A stretch of 64,000 bases of DNA from assembly GCA_026120035.1 (NCBI GenBank), contig JALRME010000077.1, positions 1-64,000 of the forward strand, written 5' to 3'. Positions 12,701 to 24,302 of this stretch are shown here, piece after piece (position 1 is the stretch's first letter; each line of letters begins with the position of its first letter). The DNA is from Coleophoma eucalyptorum (lineage: Eukaryota > Ascomycota > Leotiomycetes > Helotiales > Dermateaceae). The position numbers were made by a program, and so were the translations under genes. The notes under the pieces were generated by a model. It saw only the letters and a list, made by a program, of their open reading frames with translations, made no database searches and was not told the DNA's origin.

Positions 12701-15517
12701 GATATTTTTTGGACACTTCTCACGTTGCGGAAGCTGGGACAGCATGACGTCCAACTCTTCCTCATACTGCTTTCCTAAAGCTTTCATATGGTCCGAATGA
12801 TAGGCATTGCCATCGGTCCGCAGGATCCTAGCAAATATGCTCTGGGAATCAATTATTTCTTTCAGGCTTTGAATTTCATTTTCATCGCCACTGACGGTCA
12901 AACTTTCTGGGGAGTTATAGCAAGCGATAGTAAGAGACGGGAAGAGCGCCAAGATTGGAACCATGGTCTCAGCACCTGCGCCTACCGCTAACATAGCACC
13001 TTTTTTTGCATTCCTTGAGACTGCACGTCCTCGAGCCCACGCAACAACGATGGCCTCTGCTACTGTTAAATTCCCCGAAGCGTAAGCTGCTGCGATCTCC
13101 CCTGATGTTATAATTAGTGACTGCGAAAGCATGGTTTAAATTTTCGATATAATTTACCTGATGAATGGCCGATAGTAATTACTGGCTTGATGTTCCATAA
13201 AGCCAGCAAATCGACTAAAGCAACTTGAATGGCCGTGACCAGTGGCTGGGACAACGAAGCCTGATAAAGCAAGCTGGATTTTTCTGGTGCACGAAGCACA
13301 TCTAACAACTAGTCAGGTTTGTTGTTCAACATACTTCACTAAAACCAAAGGAACTTACCTTCGATACTCCATTCAGGCCTATGTGAAAAAGTCATCAAAA
13401 CTTGATCCATAGTGCGGATACTCTTTAGGTATGTGGGGAAATTTTCCATAAGTTCGAGTCCCATCTGAGCCCATTGTGCTCCTTGACCTTCCAAAAGTTA
13501 GCTTGAGCGACATTTGCTCTGGTAGAGACATCACCTGTAAAGACAAAACCAAGTTTCAAACTCCGTAAACCAATTGCTTTGGAGATTACAAGATTATCAA
13601 TGTTGAAAGAATCAGATACCGTATCTTGGGTAGCTACAACGTAACTCCTATTTGAAAGTTTCGATCGGCGGCAGCCTAAGGTGTAGGCAATATCAAGTAG
13701 GTCGTATTTCTCGATTTGGTCACGAAGAGAGCTAACGTTACTCTTGAGAGTCTGCTCATTGTGGGCGGAAAATATCAGCAGGAAGGGGCGGTTCGATTTG
13801 ATTGCGTTATGAGTAGCATCGTTAGTGTAGCCATTCGTATTACCATTCGTATTCGTGTGACCATTCGTATACCCATTGTTGAAACCGTTGGTTAAACCGT
13901 TTGAGCAATTTCTCTGTACTTTCGCTCCAACTCTTCCACGACCTGGAATAGTGTGATCAATTGCCTCAAGAATAGTGTGAGCATTAGCACCACCGTAACC
14001 AAAAGAGTTGACGCTTGCTCTTCGAATCTCTTGGGCAGGCCAGGCTGTTACATTTGCAACAATCTTTAATTTTCCACCTCGAAGGTTTACTGAAAATAAC
14101 CGTGAGTAGCCATAAATGGACCCATTACAATACAAACTTACCATTTGGATTAAGCTTTTTAAGTCCGAGAATGGGCGGTACGAGGCCGTGTTCAAGTGCC
14201 AAAACAGCCTTCATAATCCCCGCAATACCACTTGCAGGCTCACAATGTCCCATGTTTGATTTGATCTATAAAAGTCGTTAGTAAAAAGCCGAGATTAGCT
14301 ATTGGGCGGTATTCTTACAGAGCCGATATGTAACGGATGATCCATAGCTCGACTATTCGCAAAGACTCTTCCAATTGCTTCGACTTCAAGAGGATCCCCA
14401 ACTGGGGTGCCGGTTCCGTGGCACTCGAAATAGAACGTATCATCTGGATTAAGGTTACCTGCACGTTCATATGCCCTTCTAATAGCACCTTCTTGTCCGT
14501 CTGGGTCTGGATGTGTGATTCCGCCAGTACGGCCATTCCTGATCAACATTAGCATAAATCACGCCATCATGTAAAATGAAAACACGTTCAATACATACGC
14601 ATTTATTGCAGTACCTCTGATAATTGCTCGTATAGGGTCGTTGTCAATGATGGCTTGCTTGAAGGGCTTGATATACAGAGCACCTATCCCATCAGCTCTC
14701 GCATAGCCGTCTGCAGCGGCATCAAACGTCTGGCATCTTGAACTTTTTGACACTGCCCCCAGAGATGCAGAGAATACCTGGCACTCAGGCGTAAAGATAA
14801 GGTTTGAGCCTCCAACAATAGCTGCATCACATTCTCCGGACTGAATAGAAACGCATGCTAAGTGCAGTGCATACATAGAGCTCGAGCAAGCGGTATCAAG
14901 GGTCAGGCTTGGGCCGCGAAGGTTAAAAATATAGTTGATACGGTTACTCAGTAGTGCAATACCTCCACCGGAGATGCCATAAGGCTCTGGATACTCCGTG
15001 TCGCGATACTGCATAAGTTGATGGTCATAATTGAAGTTTCCTACGAAAACACCGGTCTTTGAACCAGAAAGCACCTCGATGGGGGTACCTGCTGACTCTA
15101 CTGTTTCGTAGACTACTTCTAGAAGCTTTCTCTGAGCAGGGTCAAGACTAGTGGCTTCTTGTGGGTTGATTCCAAAGAAAGTTGGATCGAATTGTCGGGG
15201 GTCTTCTTTAAGAAAACAGCCCCCACGGGTATAGAAAGATCCGGGTCGGCCAACATCCGGATGATACCAAGATTCTAGATTAATTCGTTGAGAAGGAAAA
15301 TCACTGTAAGATTGCTTCTTCTCTTGGAGATACTCCCATAAACTATGCGGCGTGTCCACATCAGTCGAACTTCCGGTCTCTCCAGGCCATCGGCAACCTA
15401 AGAAAGTCAATAAATGTTTGGATACGCTATGTTAATTCCTAGAAAGGAACTATTCTTACCCATTCCGATAATAGCTATGGGCTCTACTGCTTGTTTTGAA
15501 ATTCGTTCGTCTGTCAT
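6786..15517 (-). CDS. Highly reducing type I polyketide synthase (KS-AT-DH-MT-ER-KR-ACP)
   Basis: About 20 short exons give a protein of roughly 2,500 residues, starting [20 protein letters not shown] at 15517. KS (15.5-14.0 kb) has DTACSS, HGTGTP and [10 protein letters not shown], so Cys-His-His are intact. AT (13.6-12.3 kb) has GHSSGE and AYHSDHM; its FVFTGQGAQW motif is restored by a 57-nt intron. DH (12.2-11.2 kb) has the DHK histidine and LDSCLQ aspartate. The C-methyltransferase (10.7-9.9 kb) has [10 protein letters not shown] (9.08-8.04 kb) aligns throughout, but the usual GGVG loop is replaced by DIGEFAF. KR (7.98-7.15 kb) has GCLGGLGRS and [12 protein letters not shown] (7.05-6.8 kb) has GIDSM. 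No thioesterase or release domain follows. The KS-AT linker holds an Asn-Gly-Thr-rich repeat. One intron (9077-9128) appears to be GC-AG. It makes the cytosolic polyketide backbone of the cluster. Exon joins near 10.1-10.25 kb are not resolved. Confidence 0.93.
13815..13905 (-). repeat. Asn-Gly-Tyr/His-Thr repeat in the PKS KS-AT linker
   Basis: The linker after the KS reads [20 protein letters not shown] followed by more NG/TN units, encoded by a minisatellite-like DNA repeat (ATTCGTA/TTGACC-type units on the plus strand). It sits between the KS C-terminal adaptor and the AT, where variable flexible linkers are expected. Its length could vary between strains. Confidence 0.8.
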
Positions 15518-17000
15518 GCTGGGCTACCTCGTTACACTGACTGTAGGGGCTGTTGATGCCGTTGTTATGCTGGGAAGAATAGTGCTTCTTATAATAGCTT
15601 CTAGATTCGCCTAGGCTGGCGAATGAATTGGATATGATTACACTGAGTATTAGAGGCACTTGTGGCTTGGATCTGTGTGGTTGAGGCCTAAGTGGATTGT
15701 GCAATTGGATTCGTAAGAGGCGTCAGTTGTTTGAGGCAGAAGCTTGAATTGGCTCTGTAGAATGGTTGCTAGTGCTTGAAGTTGAATTTGCACTAGTATA
15801 TGTGCTGATACTATTGATAATGTTAGAACGTTGACAATTTGACATCAAGTTTTGAAGCTTGCTCGTTCACCTTCGAAGGACATACCTTTCTATAAGACAG
15901 TCACACTCACTCAGAATCAAGCTGACTCGAAACTATGATCAGTCACGGTTCGAGGGGGAACACCTATTGAATAAATGGTCTACCGAATCAATGCCATTTT
16001 CCAATTGATTTTGTCAAGATGCATTAGAGCTTACGTTTGTAGTGCAAGGGTTGAGCCTGGTTCTTGTCCGGAAAGTCTGGGTAATATGATATAACACCAA
16101 GGTTTTCAGGTTGAATTATGTTCTTTGTTTTAGCTGCAAGAATTTATCTTTCTGGGTTATCCAGATGCAGGAGGTTTAGCCCAGAGAAGCTAAGCTGCAA
16201 TCTGATTATTTAACAGCGATGCAAGGTTGGTGATGACTGCTAATTTGAATGGGTTTCAATTGTGTATTCTATCTTAAGAAGGATCAATAATGGCGAGGTA
16301 TACCAATCATTGGCATGACTAGTGATTAATGAAATCAGCAATTGATTTTATGTAAATTTTGGGCAGCGTATACTGATCAATGAAATCTCGCGGCATTGCA
16401 TCATACTGGACCACATGGGGACCAGACTTATTTCTCTGCAACCCATAGCCTCAGCTGAACCTACCTACATTGAATTTATTGAATACTGACACGTTCGAAA
16501 AGGCTGAACTTAATTGGAACACGGAAAGAGAGCTGTCTGAGGATTCTTTCCACATTCTACATTCTCGGCGGTCGCCGGTATATTTATTTTGGTTCCAAAT
16601 GGTGGCATTATTATTTTAGAATTAGATTGGCTGATAAGTCCCACATATATTTATGCTGGCGGACCTGTTTCTTACCAAATATTGCTTCAATAATAGTTAA
16701 TCCTCATTTGAAACGACAGAGATAATAGGACGGCGACAAGAGTCAAAAGGCCAAAGCCACACAGATATATGTTTGTTTATTCGTCTCTTTGAGAGTAAAG
16801 TTTTACAGGGATAAGAAATACCGAAAGAAACATGTGTAAATAGCAGATTAAACTTGAGTACCCAATGTTGAGACACGAACTTTTAATTGTAAATCTGTAA
16901 TTGTTCAAGACTCCAACGAATTATCAATAGCTGCTCTCTCCGAAAACTTCATACACCAATCATAAACCAAGGTCAAAGCTTTTTCCATATTCTAAAGACC
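15518..17000. other. PKS promoter region
   Basis: About 1.5 kb between the PKS start and the stop codon of the oxygenase gene. No coding frame is supported. It contains the direct-repeat operator at 16407-16428, about 890 bp before the PKS start. Confidence 0.6.
16407..16428 (+). promoter_or_regulatory. Cluster direct-repeat operator, site 2 (PKS promoter)
   Basis: Half-sites TGGACCACATG and GGGACCAGACT, 11 bp apart. The right half is perfect; the left keeps GGACCA but departs at the end. It is located in the PKS upstream region. Confidence 0.6.
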
Positions 17001-18185
17001 CTAGGCCTTTGCAGATTTCGCTTTGTCGGCAAGTCCTATAATCCTCAACACTTTCTCCTTACCCCATTCCTTGGCCGTCTGATCTGTATTAAGGTACTGC
17101 CCTTGCTTGACTATGGGACTATCCACTGTGCGCAGCCTGGCTTCCTCCCATGGTCGTGCGACCAGAAGCACACTGAGTCTTTGGTGCTTCTTCTGTGAGC
17201 CAGGTGGAGTTACAACACGATGTTTCCCTGAGTTGAGTAGACCATTTGTCATGATATGCATGACATCTCCGAGGTTCATGATAACATGTCCCGGAAGTGG
17301 AGGAACATAGAACCAGCTCTCTTCGGGGTCAAGCTCAGTGTCGGGCCGCTTGTACTCATTGGGTGCATTGGTAATCTGTAGACCACCTTGCCATGTAAAT
17401 AGAAGTGCAACACTGACAGCATCACGGTGGGGTGGTGTTGGTGGATCTGCGAGCGGCTTTCCATCTTTAGGTGCTGGATAGTTGAGGACCCGAACGAAAT
17501 CGCCTGAGACCTGGTCCAGTCTATGAATAGAGGTAAAGGTTCCCGACGGAATCTGCAGCTGTTTCTCGAGCATTGAAAGGATCACATTATGGATTACATT
17601 TGCGCCTCGCAGTATCGAGCGAAAAAGGGTTTCGTACGATGCAAGAAATGGGGGAAGTTCATAATCTTCGGTCCCAGAGAAGAATCCCGATTGGGCGATC
17701 TTGTAACCAAGCACAAGTCAGCTAATATTTCAAATCTGAGATGCAGAAGATATTACGTTGACCATTTCCATTTTATTCGGATTTCCATCCCTATCGCACC
17801 CTGTCTCTCTATATCTAAATATCAAACGTCAATCAAAGGATTAATGGATATATGATAAAGTGTCGTACCCTGTGTCGAGAAGTCCCGTTTCTGGTGGGCG
17901 AGTCTTGAACTGCTTCTTCTCTGCTAGAGGAGCTCCAAAGAACTGTTTCGCTGCTTGATGGACCTCTTCTGCTTCTCTGGCCAACTTCAAACCCTTTTCA
18001 TGGGTTGTAAGGTCGAGGTAGCAAAAGCCTTTGTCTTTGCATACTTCGAATAGCAAAGCTCCTTCATGCTCATCGCCATCAAGAAGTCTTGCCAGGCTGA
18101 GCTTTGTGAGGTTGATCACTGGCAGGTCTTCCGGAAATGGTTCTGGGTAGAACTCTGAGCTCAAGTCGAGATTTTTGGTTGCCAT
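17001..18185 (-). CDS. 2-oxoglutarate/Fe(II)-dependent oxygenase (isopenicillin-N-synthase-like)
   Basis: Three exons (18185-17869, 17814-17757, 17699-17001) join to 357 residues. The first ~110 residues are the DIOX_N-type domain (DLPVINLTKLSL...). The C-terminal double-stranded beta-helix has the iron ligands in PPHRDAVSVALL (His-x-Asp) and SGKHRVVTPP (distal His), and the 2-oxoglutarate-binding Arg and Ser in QRLSVLLVARP. All catalytic residues are present. Family members hydroxylate, desaturate or cyclise small molecules in the cytosol. The length is normal for the family. It is transcribed in the same direction as the PKS and has the shared operator 157 bp before its ATG, the closest spacing in the cluster. 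It is probably a tailoring oxygenase; the reaction is unknown. Confidence 0.92.
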
Positions 18186-18838
18186 ATTAGTAGCTAAGTA
18201 TTTCAGGTCAAAAAGGGTTCAAAGCAGAGATAATTTCATTGAATGTATCGAGAAAATAATGCAAATATTGTACTCGTACATGGTATTTCAGAAACCTGGG
18301 CTTTTGGAATCGCCTAGATTACGTACAGCTGAAGAGCTGATGGGACCAGACTAGAATCAGACTATAGCAGTCTAATATCATGCAGCCACACCTACAAAAT
18401 ATACTTATGGTGCACGAAACGAAGAAGAAGATTCCTGAAGTGAATAAGCTCGCCCAGATTGAAGCCTTGGCCGACCTTTGGACAATCCCTTGATCCACGT
18501 AGCACTCCTGAACTTAACCTTTGCACTGCCTTTGCACTGTGTGATGGCTTCAGGAACTTGATTCCCCTTGAATTCTCAATGATTGATATCAAACCTAATC
18601 CGATAACTACTTTTCCCGCAATATTCAGTCAGGCTGTTTTGTCACTTTTGAGCGAATGGGAGACATTGCCTGCACACTCTTCAGGGGTACATTGGTAAGA
18701 ACTAGGAGACTGATATACTTTAATCACTAAATTTTGGATAAAGACTTTGGAATACGTCAAGCGCGATCTGAATAGGCTGCTCACACACGAACCGCGCCCT
18801 AATATGACCCTCCATGCCTATGCCCTTACACTTTACAG
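18186..18838. other. Intergenic region between oxygenase and crotonase
   Basis: It holds the oxygenase promoter, including the operator at 18342-18363, and the 3' flank of the crotonase gene. No coding frame is supported. Confidence 0.6.
18342..18363 (+). promoter_or_regulatory. Cluster direct-repeat operator, site 3 (oxygenase promoter)
   Basis: Half-sites GGGACCAGACT and AGAATCAGACT with an 11-bp period (CAGAC at 18347 and 18358), 157 bp upstream of the oxygenase start codon. Confidence 0.7.
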
Positions 18839-19768
18839 TCACAAGTAAAGCCCTTCTCTTGCTGCTTGAACTGAAGAGTCCGGCAAACCAAGCTCAAATT
18901 TACTACCAGTCTCATTCTGTGAAAGCTCGATGAACTTTTTAATTGTTTCTTGCTCCTCCTGTAAATTCATAAGGGGTAGAAATCTCGCGATCTCGTCATC
19001 GAGCGATTGAATAGTAGGGTTGAGAAGACTTAAGGTCACTTTTGTGTTATTGATCGAGTGCTGAGGGAAGAGTGCTATTCTTTCAGCAAGAGCAGAGACT
19101 TCACTTTTCAACTGATGCGCCGTGTCATAGTAGGTGTTGAAAAGACCTAGTCTCTCTCCAGTAGGACCGTCGAAAGCTTTGGCAGCCAACAAGTATTCCA
19201 TTGCTCTTCCTTTTCCAATTATTGGCCCTAAAAATGGCTGTCCGCCAGCTGCAGCGGCAAGACCAATTGAGTCTTCAAAAGAGCTTGCAAGAGCGTTGGG
19301 TCCGGCAAATCGCATATCCATCTGGATACTAAGTTCCTGGCCCGCTCCAATCGCCCGCCCATTGATTTCGGCAATGAATATTGTTGCAGTTGTGTTAAGG
19401 ATATAGCGAGAGCAATCAATGACCTGGTTAAAAGTTTTCTCTTGAACTGGAGTAAGCGGAACAATAATGTTGTTCAAGTCGTAATGGCCCAGAAACCAAT
19501 CAGGATTGGCACTATCAAAGATGACCACTTTGGCCGTTGTTTTGTTTGGCAGTGGCTGCAGCTCTTGCAAGAAGTCAAAAAGGTCCGATACCAAGTCGGC
19601 ATTAACCAGATTGACTGGTGGATTGTTAAAGGTGACGCGCGTGATGCTTCCACTGTACTGAAATTCTAATTTTCCATTCTTCGACGCTGTAGGTAGATAC
19701 GACTGCTGGGCCGTTGCTGCAGCGAACAGCAGAGCAATGACCAACCCGATATCATTTACAAGCTGCAT
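18839..19768 (-). CDS. Crotonase-fold (enoyl-CoA hydratase/isomerase-like) protein with signal peptide
   Basis: A single exon of 309 residues from the ATG at 19768. An in-frame ATG 16 codons upstream exists, but the hydrophobic leader MQLVNDIGLVIALLFAAATA begins at this one. The body has the crotonase pattern: ITRVTFNNPPVNLV near the start, LGHYDLNN as the first oxyanion-hole region, and AEINGRAIGAGQELSIQMDMRF for the second strand-helix. The C-terminal trimerisation helices are less conserved. Several NxT/S sites suit the secretory pathway. Crotonases normally act on CoA thioesters in the cytosol or organelles, so an N-terminal signal peptide or anchor is unusual. It may act on a free or ACP-released polyketide as an isomerase, dehydratase or cyclase. 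The position inside the cluster and the operator it shares with the SDR support membership. Confidence 0.85.
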   Translation of the reverse strand: MQLVNDIGLVIALLFAAATAQQSYLPTASKNGKLEFQYSGSITRVTFNNPPVNLVNADLVSDLFDFLQELQPLPNKTTAKVVIFDSANPDWFLGHYDLNNIIVPLTPVQEKTFNQVIDCSRYILNTTATIFIAEINGRAIGAGQELSIQMDMRFAGPNALASSFEDSIGLAAAAGGQPFLGPIIGKGRAMEYLLAAKAFDGPTGERLGLFNTYYDTAHQLKSEVSALAERIALFPQHSINNTKVTLSLLNPTIQSLDDEIARFLPLMNLQEEQETIKKFIELSQNETGSKFELGLPDSSVQAAREGLYL

Positions 19769-20581
19769 CTTGTCGGAACCATAGAACTGCTGATAAATCA
19801 GTCCCTCGTAAGTCAAGGGGGAATGCGATTTATAATACTAGAAATATGAGCTGCTGTGAGTCTTTAACCATCCGAAGACACAGACCTGAGCCGTACAGGT
19901 TGCCATATCACATCCTGCAAGGTTGCTTGAGATTATTTCATGTCGCAACCACCAAAGACAAAGTCTATTATGAGGCCGAATGATGAATTCTGGAGCTTAG
20001 ATGCGATATGGGCACGGGATGTTACATTCGCCGCCCGAAGCTGAGCTTACTCCAGAAGTCAAAGACAAGTCTGGGTTGAGTCTGTTCCCTGAATGCGGCG
20101 TCGGTGTGGTTGCCTTCCTCTTGTATAACTCTCCTTACGTGCTACCGCACGCTAGAAATGATTGGTTCTTGTACGAACGGTGCTATAGGTATCGCCTGTG
20201 TTACACGATACCACGAGGCTGTTGTGATGCAAGCAGAAGCTGTCGCAAACTGCAAACTATAAACCACACACTATAATACAAAGTCACGCAACGGCTGAAT
20301 CAAGGGCGGAAATCTTATGTTTACGTACTGCAGAATCAAATTAGTCAAATCCATTCTTAACTCCGAAATCCTAAATGCTTTCTAATCGATACAATACAAG
20401 CTAGATTAGGAAAGGAGTGTTCAAGGGATACTGTGGTGCATCAGTCCGACCATCTTCTCTTCTTTTTCCTCGACACCTAAAATCCCTGTCTCGCGACTAC
20501 TATCTTATCATCTACCCAAGTTTCCACCTCATTACACACCAAGTCAAGAACAACTTTGACTTGTCAAATCCACACAACATA
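19769..20581. promoter_or_regulatory. Divergent promoter between crotonase and SDR genes
   Basis: The two start codons face away from each other across 813 bp without a supported coding frame. The direct-repeat operator at 20068-20089 lies 300 bp from the crotonase start and 493 bp from the SDR start, so one site could serve both. Confidence 0.6.
20068..20089 (-). promoter_or_regulatory. Cluster direct-repeat operator, site 4 (crotonase/SDR divergent promoter)
   Basis: On the minus strand the half-sites read GGGAACAGACT and CAACCCAGACT, 11 bp apart (CAGAC complements at 20080 and 20069). This is the weakest match in the GGACC part, but the CAGACT core and the exact period are kept. Confidence 0.55.
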
Positions 20582-21778
20582 ATGGCACCAGCTCCTTACA
20601 GTGCCCCTCTACCCATCAAGCCGACGAGACATGATACATATGACTACATCTCGCCGGGCTCTGGCACAAAGGATGCTGCTAAAGGAAGGGCCGTACTTGT
20701 TACGGGAGCTGGTTCAGGAATAGGAGAGGCATGTTCTGAGGTTTTGCCATGGCTTTAGATGCGGCTGACGTTGAAAAGGCCACTGCCATTCATTTCGCAC
20801 AAGCAGGTGCTAGTTCGGTTATCCTCGCTGGACGGGATGGTCCGTCGCTTGATGATACCAAAGCCAAGATTCAGGCCGAGTACCCGCAGTGTCAAGTTGT
20901 CTGCGTACCAACTGATATCACCGATTCAAAAGCTGTCGCAAAGCTTTTCGAGAAATCCGGCAAGGTTGATGTGCTTGTCAACAATGCTGGTACCACCGGA
21001 GTTATAGCACCATTGGCTGAGACTGACTTCGCGAAGTGGTGGTCGGCTTTTGTAAGGCTCATCCATTGCGATGAGACTACCCCGCTCAGGGCTGACAGAT
21101 TCAGGAAATCAACATTCGGGGTACCTATATGGTGACATGCGAGTTTCTGAAGCTGCTCAAGGGAGGTCCTGGGGTTGTCCTGAACGTTTCATCGCGGTCT
21201 TCATACGTCACTGCACCTGGCATGAGTGCATACCAGACATCTAAGGCGGCTATGAATCGGTCAGTAGATATCACATGATTTTGAGAAGAGACACTGACTT
21301 TTCAGGCTCACTGAATTTATCGACAAAGGTATGTTTACACTGTCTTCTGGTATTCCGGAGCAGTGAGTTGTTCGCCTAGTAGTTTTGTGCTTACAAATGG
21401 CCAGACTATTCATCCCAAGGTGTTGTGGCCATTGCTTTCCATCCGGGTGGTGTTGCTGGTACGAAGGTGGCAAATGCTGCGCCTGAGTGGCTTCGAGCAA
21501 CTTTCAAAGACACCCGTGAGTAGTTACACTTTACTAGGTTACTACTGATTTCTATTGAAGTGTCTCAGTTAAAATGCTCTCCATAGCTAACAACTTGTCT
21601 TCTAGCGGCTCTGCCTGCCTCTACTGCTGTGTATCTTACCACAGCAAATGCCAAATACCTAAGTGGCCGTTTCATCAGCGCCCAGTGGGACATGCAAGAA
21701 CTGGAGAGTCACTGTGACAGGATTGTTGGTGAAGATTTGTTGAAGATGAGGTGCCTGGGGATTCATGACTATCTATGA
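20582..21778 (+). CDS. Short-chain dehydrogenase/reductase (SDR)
   Basis: About six exons give a classical SDR of roughly 300 residues. Exon 1 (20582-20728) ends in the cofactor motif VTGAGSGIGE. It continues after a 50-nt intron that appears to be GC-AG (20729-20778, branch GCTGAC) into ATAIHFAQAGASSVILAGR. DVLVNNAGTTG is the NNAG motif, LNVSSRSSYVT supplies the catalytic Ser and YQTSK the Tyr-x-x-x-Lys. A small exon (LTEFIDK) lies between introns near 21.26 and 21.33 kb. The C-terminus ends KMRCLGIHDYL. SDRs use NAD(P)H to interconvert alcohols and ketones in the cytosol. It is divergent from the crotonase and inside the cluster, so it is a probable polyketide-tailoring oxidoreductase. Confidence 0.9.
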
Positions 21779-22544
21779 TGATGCCTTGAATAATGCAACT
21801 TGCAACATGCACTACGCATCATGAAGCGTTCCTCCAACAAGCATTGCCGGTTTTTTTTTCACCCATAACTCCGAACTGCTAAATTATAAGTGAAACTGGG
21901 ATTCTTATGTAGTCTCTCTCACAGCATAGTCAAAATAAAAGCCTGCTTTGTCATATTTCGAAATCTTGTGAATCTCTTATTATATCTGCACTACAGAAAA
22001 AGATAACGGCACTTCGTATGTTTTGCAGATTCATCTTGTTGCTGTTGTGGATTTCAGATTGGAGGTCCTGACCCACACACCGTCTGTCCCAACCGATAAG
22101 GCCTCGTGGGTGATTGCTTAAAGAAAATATACAGAATTAGTGAGAGGCTTTCAGATAAACTTGGGGATCAGACTGTTACCTCACCTATAGCCTATATATG
22201 ACCTGTACCTTAGCCTATGTGTGGATTGTTATAAATCCTACATAACTCTTGGGTTTGTTTAGGTCTAGGACATGGAATACATGGCTTTTCATAGGTACAG
22301 CTTGGGGCTTCACTCCGACCTATATGCCACTATACGCTAGGGTAACTTCCACTCCCCTCATGTCAAGGTGAGTATCTGAATAAAGGACAAAGTTTAATAT
22401 CTGCATAATTAATCTATGAATAGACGGAAGAATATTTTCCTAAAATAAATATATTACCAGTATATGCATGAATGCTGTCTTCAACTTCAATTTAAGTTAA
22501 TCTTAGTAGAAGATTTTCATGCTTTCCTGCTCACTCGATCTTGT
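21779..22544. other. Convergent intergenic region, SDR and FAD oxidase 3' ends
   Basis: No gene is seen. An isolated CAGAC-containing sequence (GGATCAGACTGTTA, near 22166) resembles one operator half-site, but it has no partner 11 bp away and lies at 3' ends. Confidence 0.5.
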
Positions 22545-24302
22545 TTAGGAAACAGGTATGGGATTCATATATCCAAATTCCTCTCGTATATCCCACTTTT
22601 TCTTTAACGCCATCAAACCGGGCAGTTTTTCTCGGTACCAGACCTCTGGCCCTTCATCCCCATGGGCATACGTGACATAGAGTTCCAAGTCGCTAAATCC
22701 GCTCGTTGAAGCAAAAGCGGTACGTGCATCTCTTGCAAAATTATTGATGTCATCGTCTATACTTGGATCATTGTAATTGTAACCCCACAGTCTGCACAAT
22801 CTCAAATCAGCAATAGTAGGGACAACATGGTATTGGAATTTGGAGTAACAAAGGACCATAAGCTGGGTTCTGCTTACACATAATTTTTGATCTCCCGATG
22901 AGCTTGGGGCCAGGAAGTGCTATTATACGGCTGAGCGAGGACAGCTTGGTTGGGAAATGTCTCAACGAAAGCTGTGCTAGCCCGCGCCTGAGGAAATTTG
23001 GTATAGAGTCTGGAAAGATTCTGGAAATGAGTCTCCCAGGTGTTAACATCGACCCCTTTGGCACCAACTGTGTATGTATTGACGTGGCGGCCTTTCGTGC
23101 ATTGAGTGTCGGCAAAGAGACCAAACATGGCCACATCGACGAGCGACTTAGCTTGGACATATGTTATGTTTGTGGTAGTAGGGCTGTTCTGTATGAATGG
23201 CTCCAAGAGAGCACGACCTTTTTCTTCTGGGCCGAAGTAGACAGCATTGAAAAGAATGTTGAGCTATAGATATTAAAAGCATGTCAGTTCCTAAGCCTCT
23301 GCTGATATATGGGGAAATAGCTTTTCATACACCACCATGAGCCTCATTGTAATTCATATTGGTGATAAGAGCAAGCTCAGCAGGAATGTTCTCCGAAAAG
23401 CCTTCCAGTATGCTCCAGAGATTAAGACTGGAATTCGGCGGGAAGACGAAGTCGGCATTCAATGCCATTCCGCCATTGGTTTGGTCATAAATTGAATATG
23501 TAGCCCACAGGATAATACCAAAGTTGGCGCCAGCTCCACGGATTCCCCAAAGTAAATCAGCGTTCTCATGCTCTGATACTGTAATTAAGTCACCATCAGC
23601 GGTGACTAGTATCACAGAGACAAGATTGTCAATGATGAGACCGTGAAGACCTTGGAACCGACCGACACCACCACCGATCGTTGCGCCAACCATGCCCGGA
23701 CAAGCGCAAGATCCCGTTGCTACCAGCGAAAACACTTGTTAATATCTCCTGTGAAAGCTGGTGTCCGTTTATGCGACTCACCCACTTCTTTTCCTGCGTC
23801 CCAAACGGGGTCAAAAACATCGCTGAAGACGTTCGCTCCACCAAGAGTTACGGTATTAGCGCTTGTATCGACTGTGACATTCTTGAAGTTGCTAAGATCA
23901 ATGCTAATACCATTTTGCAGCTTGCTTAATGTGATCGAAAGGCCATGGCCACCTCCAGTTGCCAAATACGGAATCCGGTAACGAGCGGCAATTTTTACCT
24001 ACAAGATTAGCATTGCAACATCTTCTGTATTTCTCAAATTGGGAATGAATTACTATTTTTTGGACATCTTCAGCAGTGGCTGGTTTGATCGCTGCAATGT
24101 ATGTCGGCTCTTCATACAATGTCCAACGCTGAATAGTCTCATTGGAGTAGTTGGGATCTGATTGTAAAAAGATTTCGGCGCGAGGAGAAAGGTGTCTTCG
24201 AAATTCTTGGGTGATCTCCCCGCAATTTTCGATAGAGTAGGTATTGGAAATGGATGCGTACGCTGTGAGCGCTCCCGCTAAGATGGTCAATAATGCCACC
24301 AT
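22545..24302 (-). CDS. FAD-linked oxidoreductase (berberine-bridge/BBE type), secreted
   Basis: About six exons give a protein of roughly 490 residues. The ATG at 24302 begins a signal peptide (MVALLTILAGALTAYA). The FAD_binding_4 domain has TYIAAIKPATAEDVQKI, then YLATGGGHGLS, whose His is the usual covalent flavin attachment site. CACPGMVGATIGGGVGRFQG follows, then DLLWGIRGAGANFGI. The substrate-binding half runs to 23.2 kb, and the C-terminal BBE segment reads LWGYNYNDPSIDDDINNF near 22.75 kb. In berberine-bridge enzymes this segment helps hold the flavin; the second covalent-link Cys region (GSCACPG) is also present. Enzymes of this type oxidise alcohols, cyclise or desaturate metabolites using O2, and many act in the secretory route. 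It has the shared operator 330 bp upstream and is transcribed toward the SDR. Confidence 0.9.

Noticed and set aside
13476..13533. Apparent break of the PKS AT motif (FVFTGDVS...)
   Set aside because: A short GT-AG intron with a GCTAAC branch site restores FTGQGAQW, so it is not a frameshift.
22160..22180. GGATCAGACTGTTA resembling an operator half-site
   Set aside because: Only one half-site is present, no partner lies 11 bp away on either side, and it is between two gene 3' ends, so it is likely chance.
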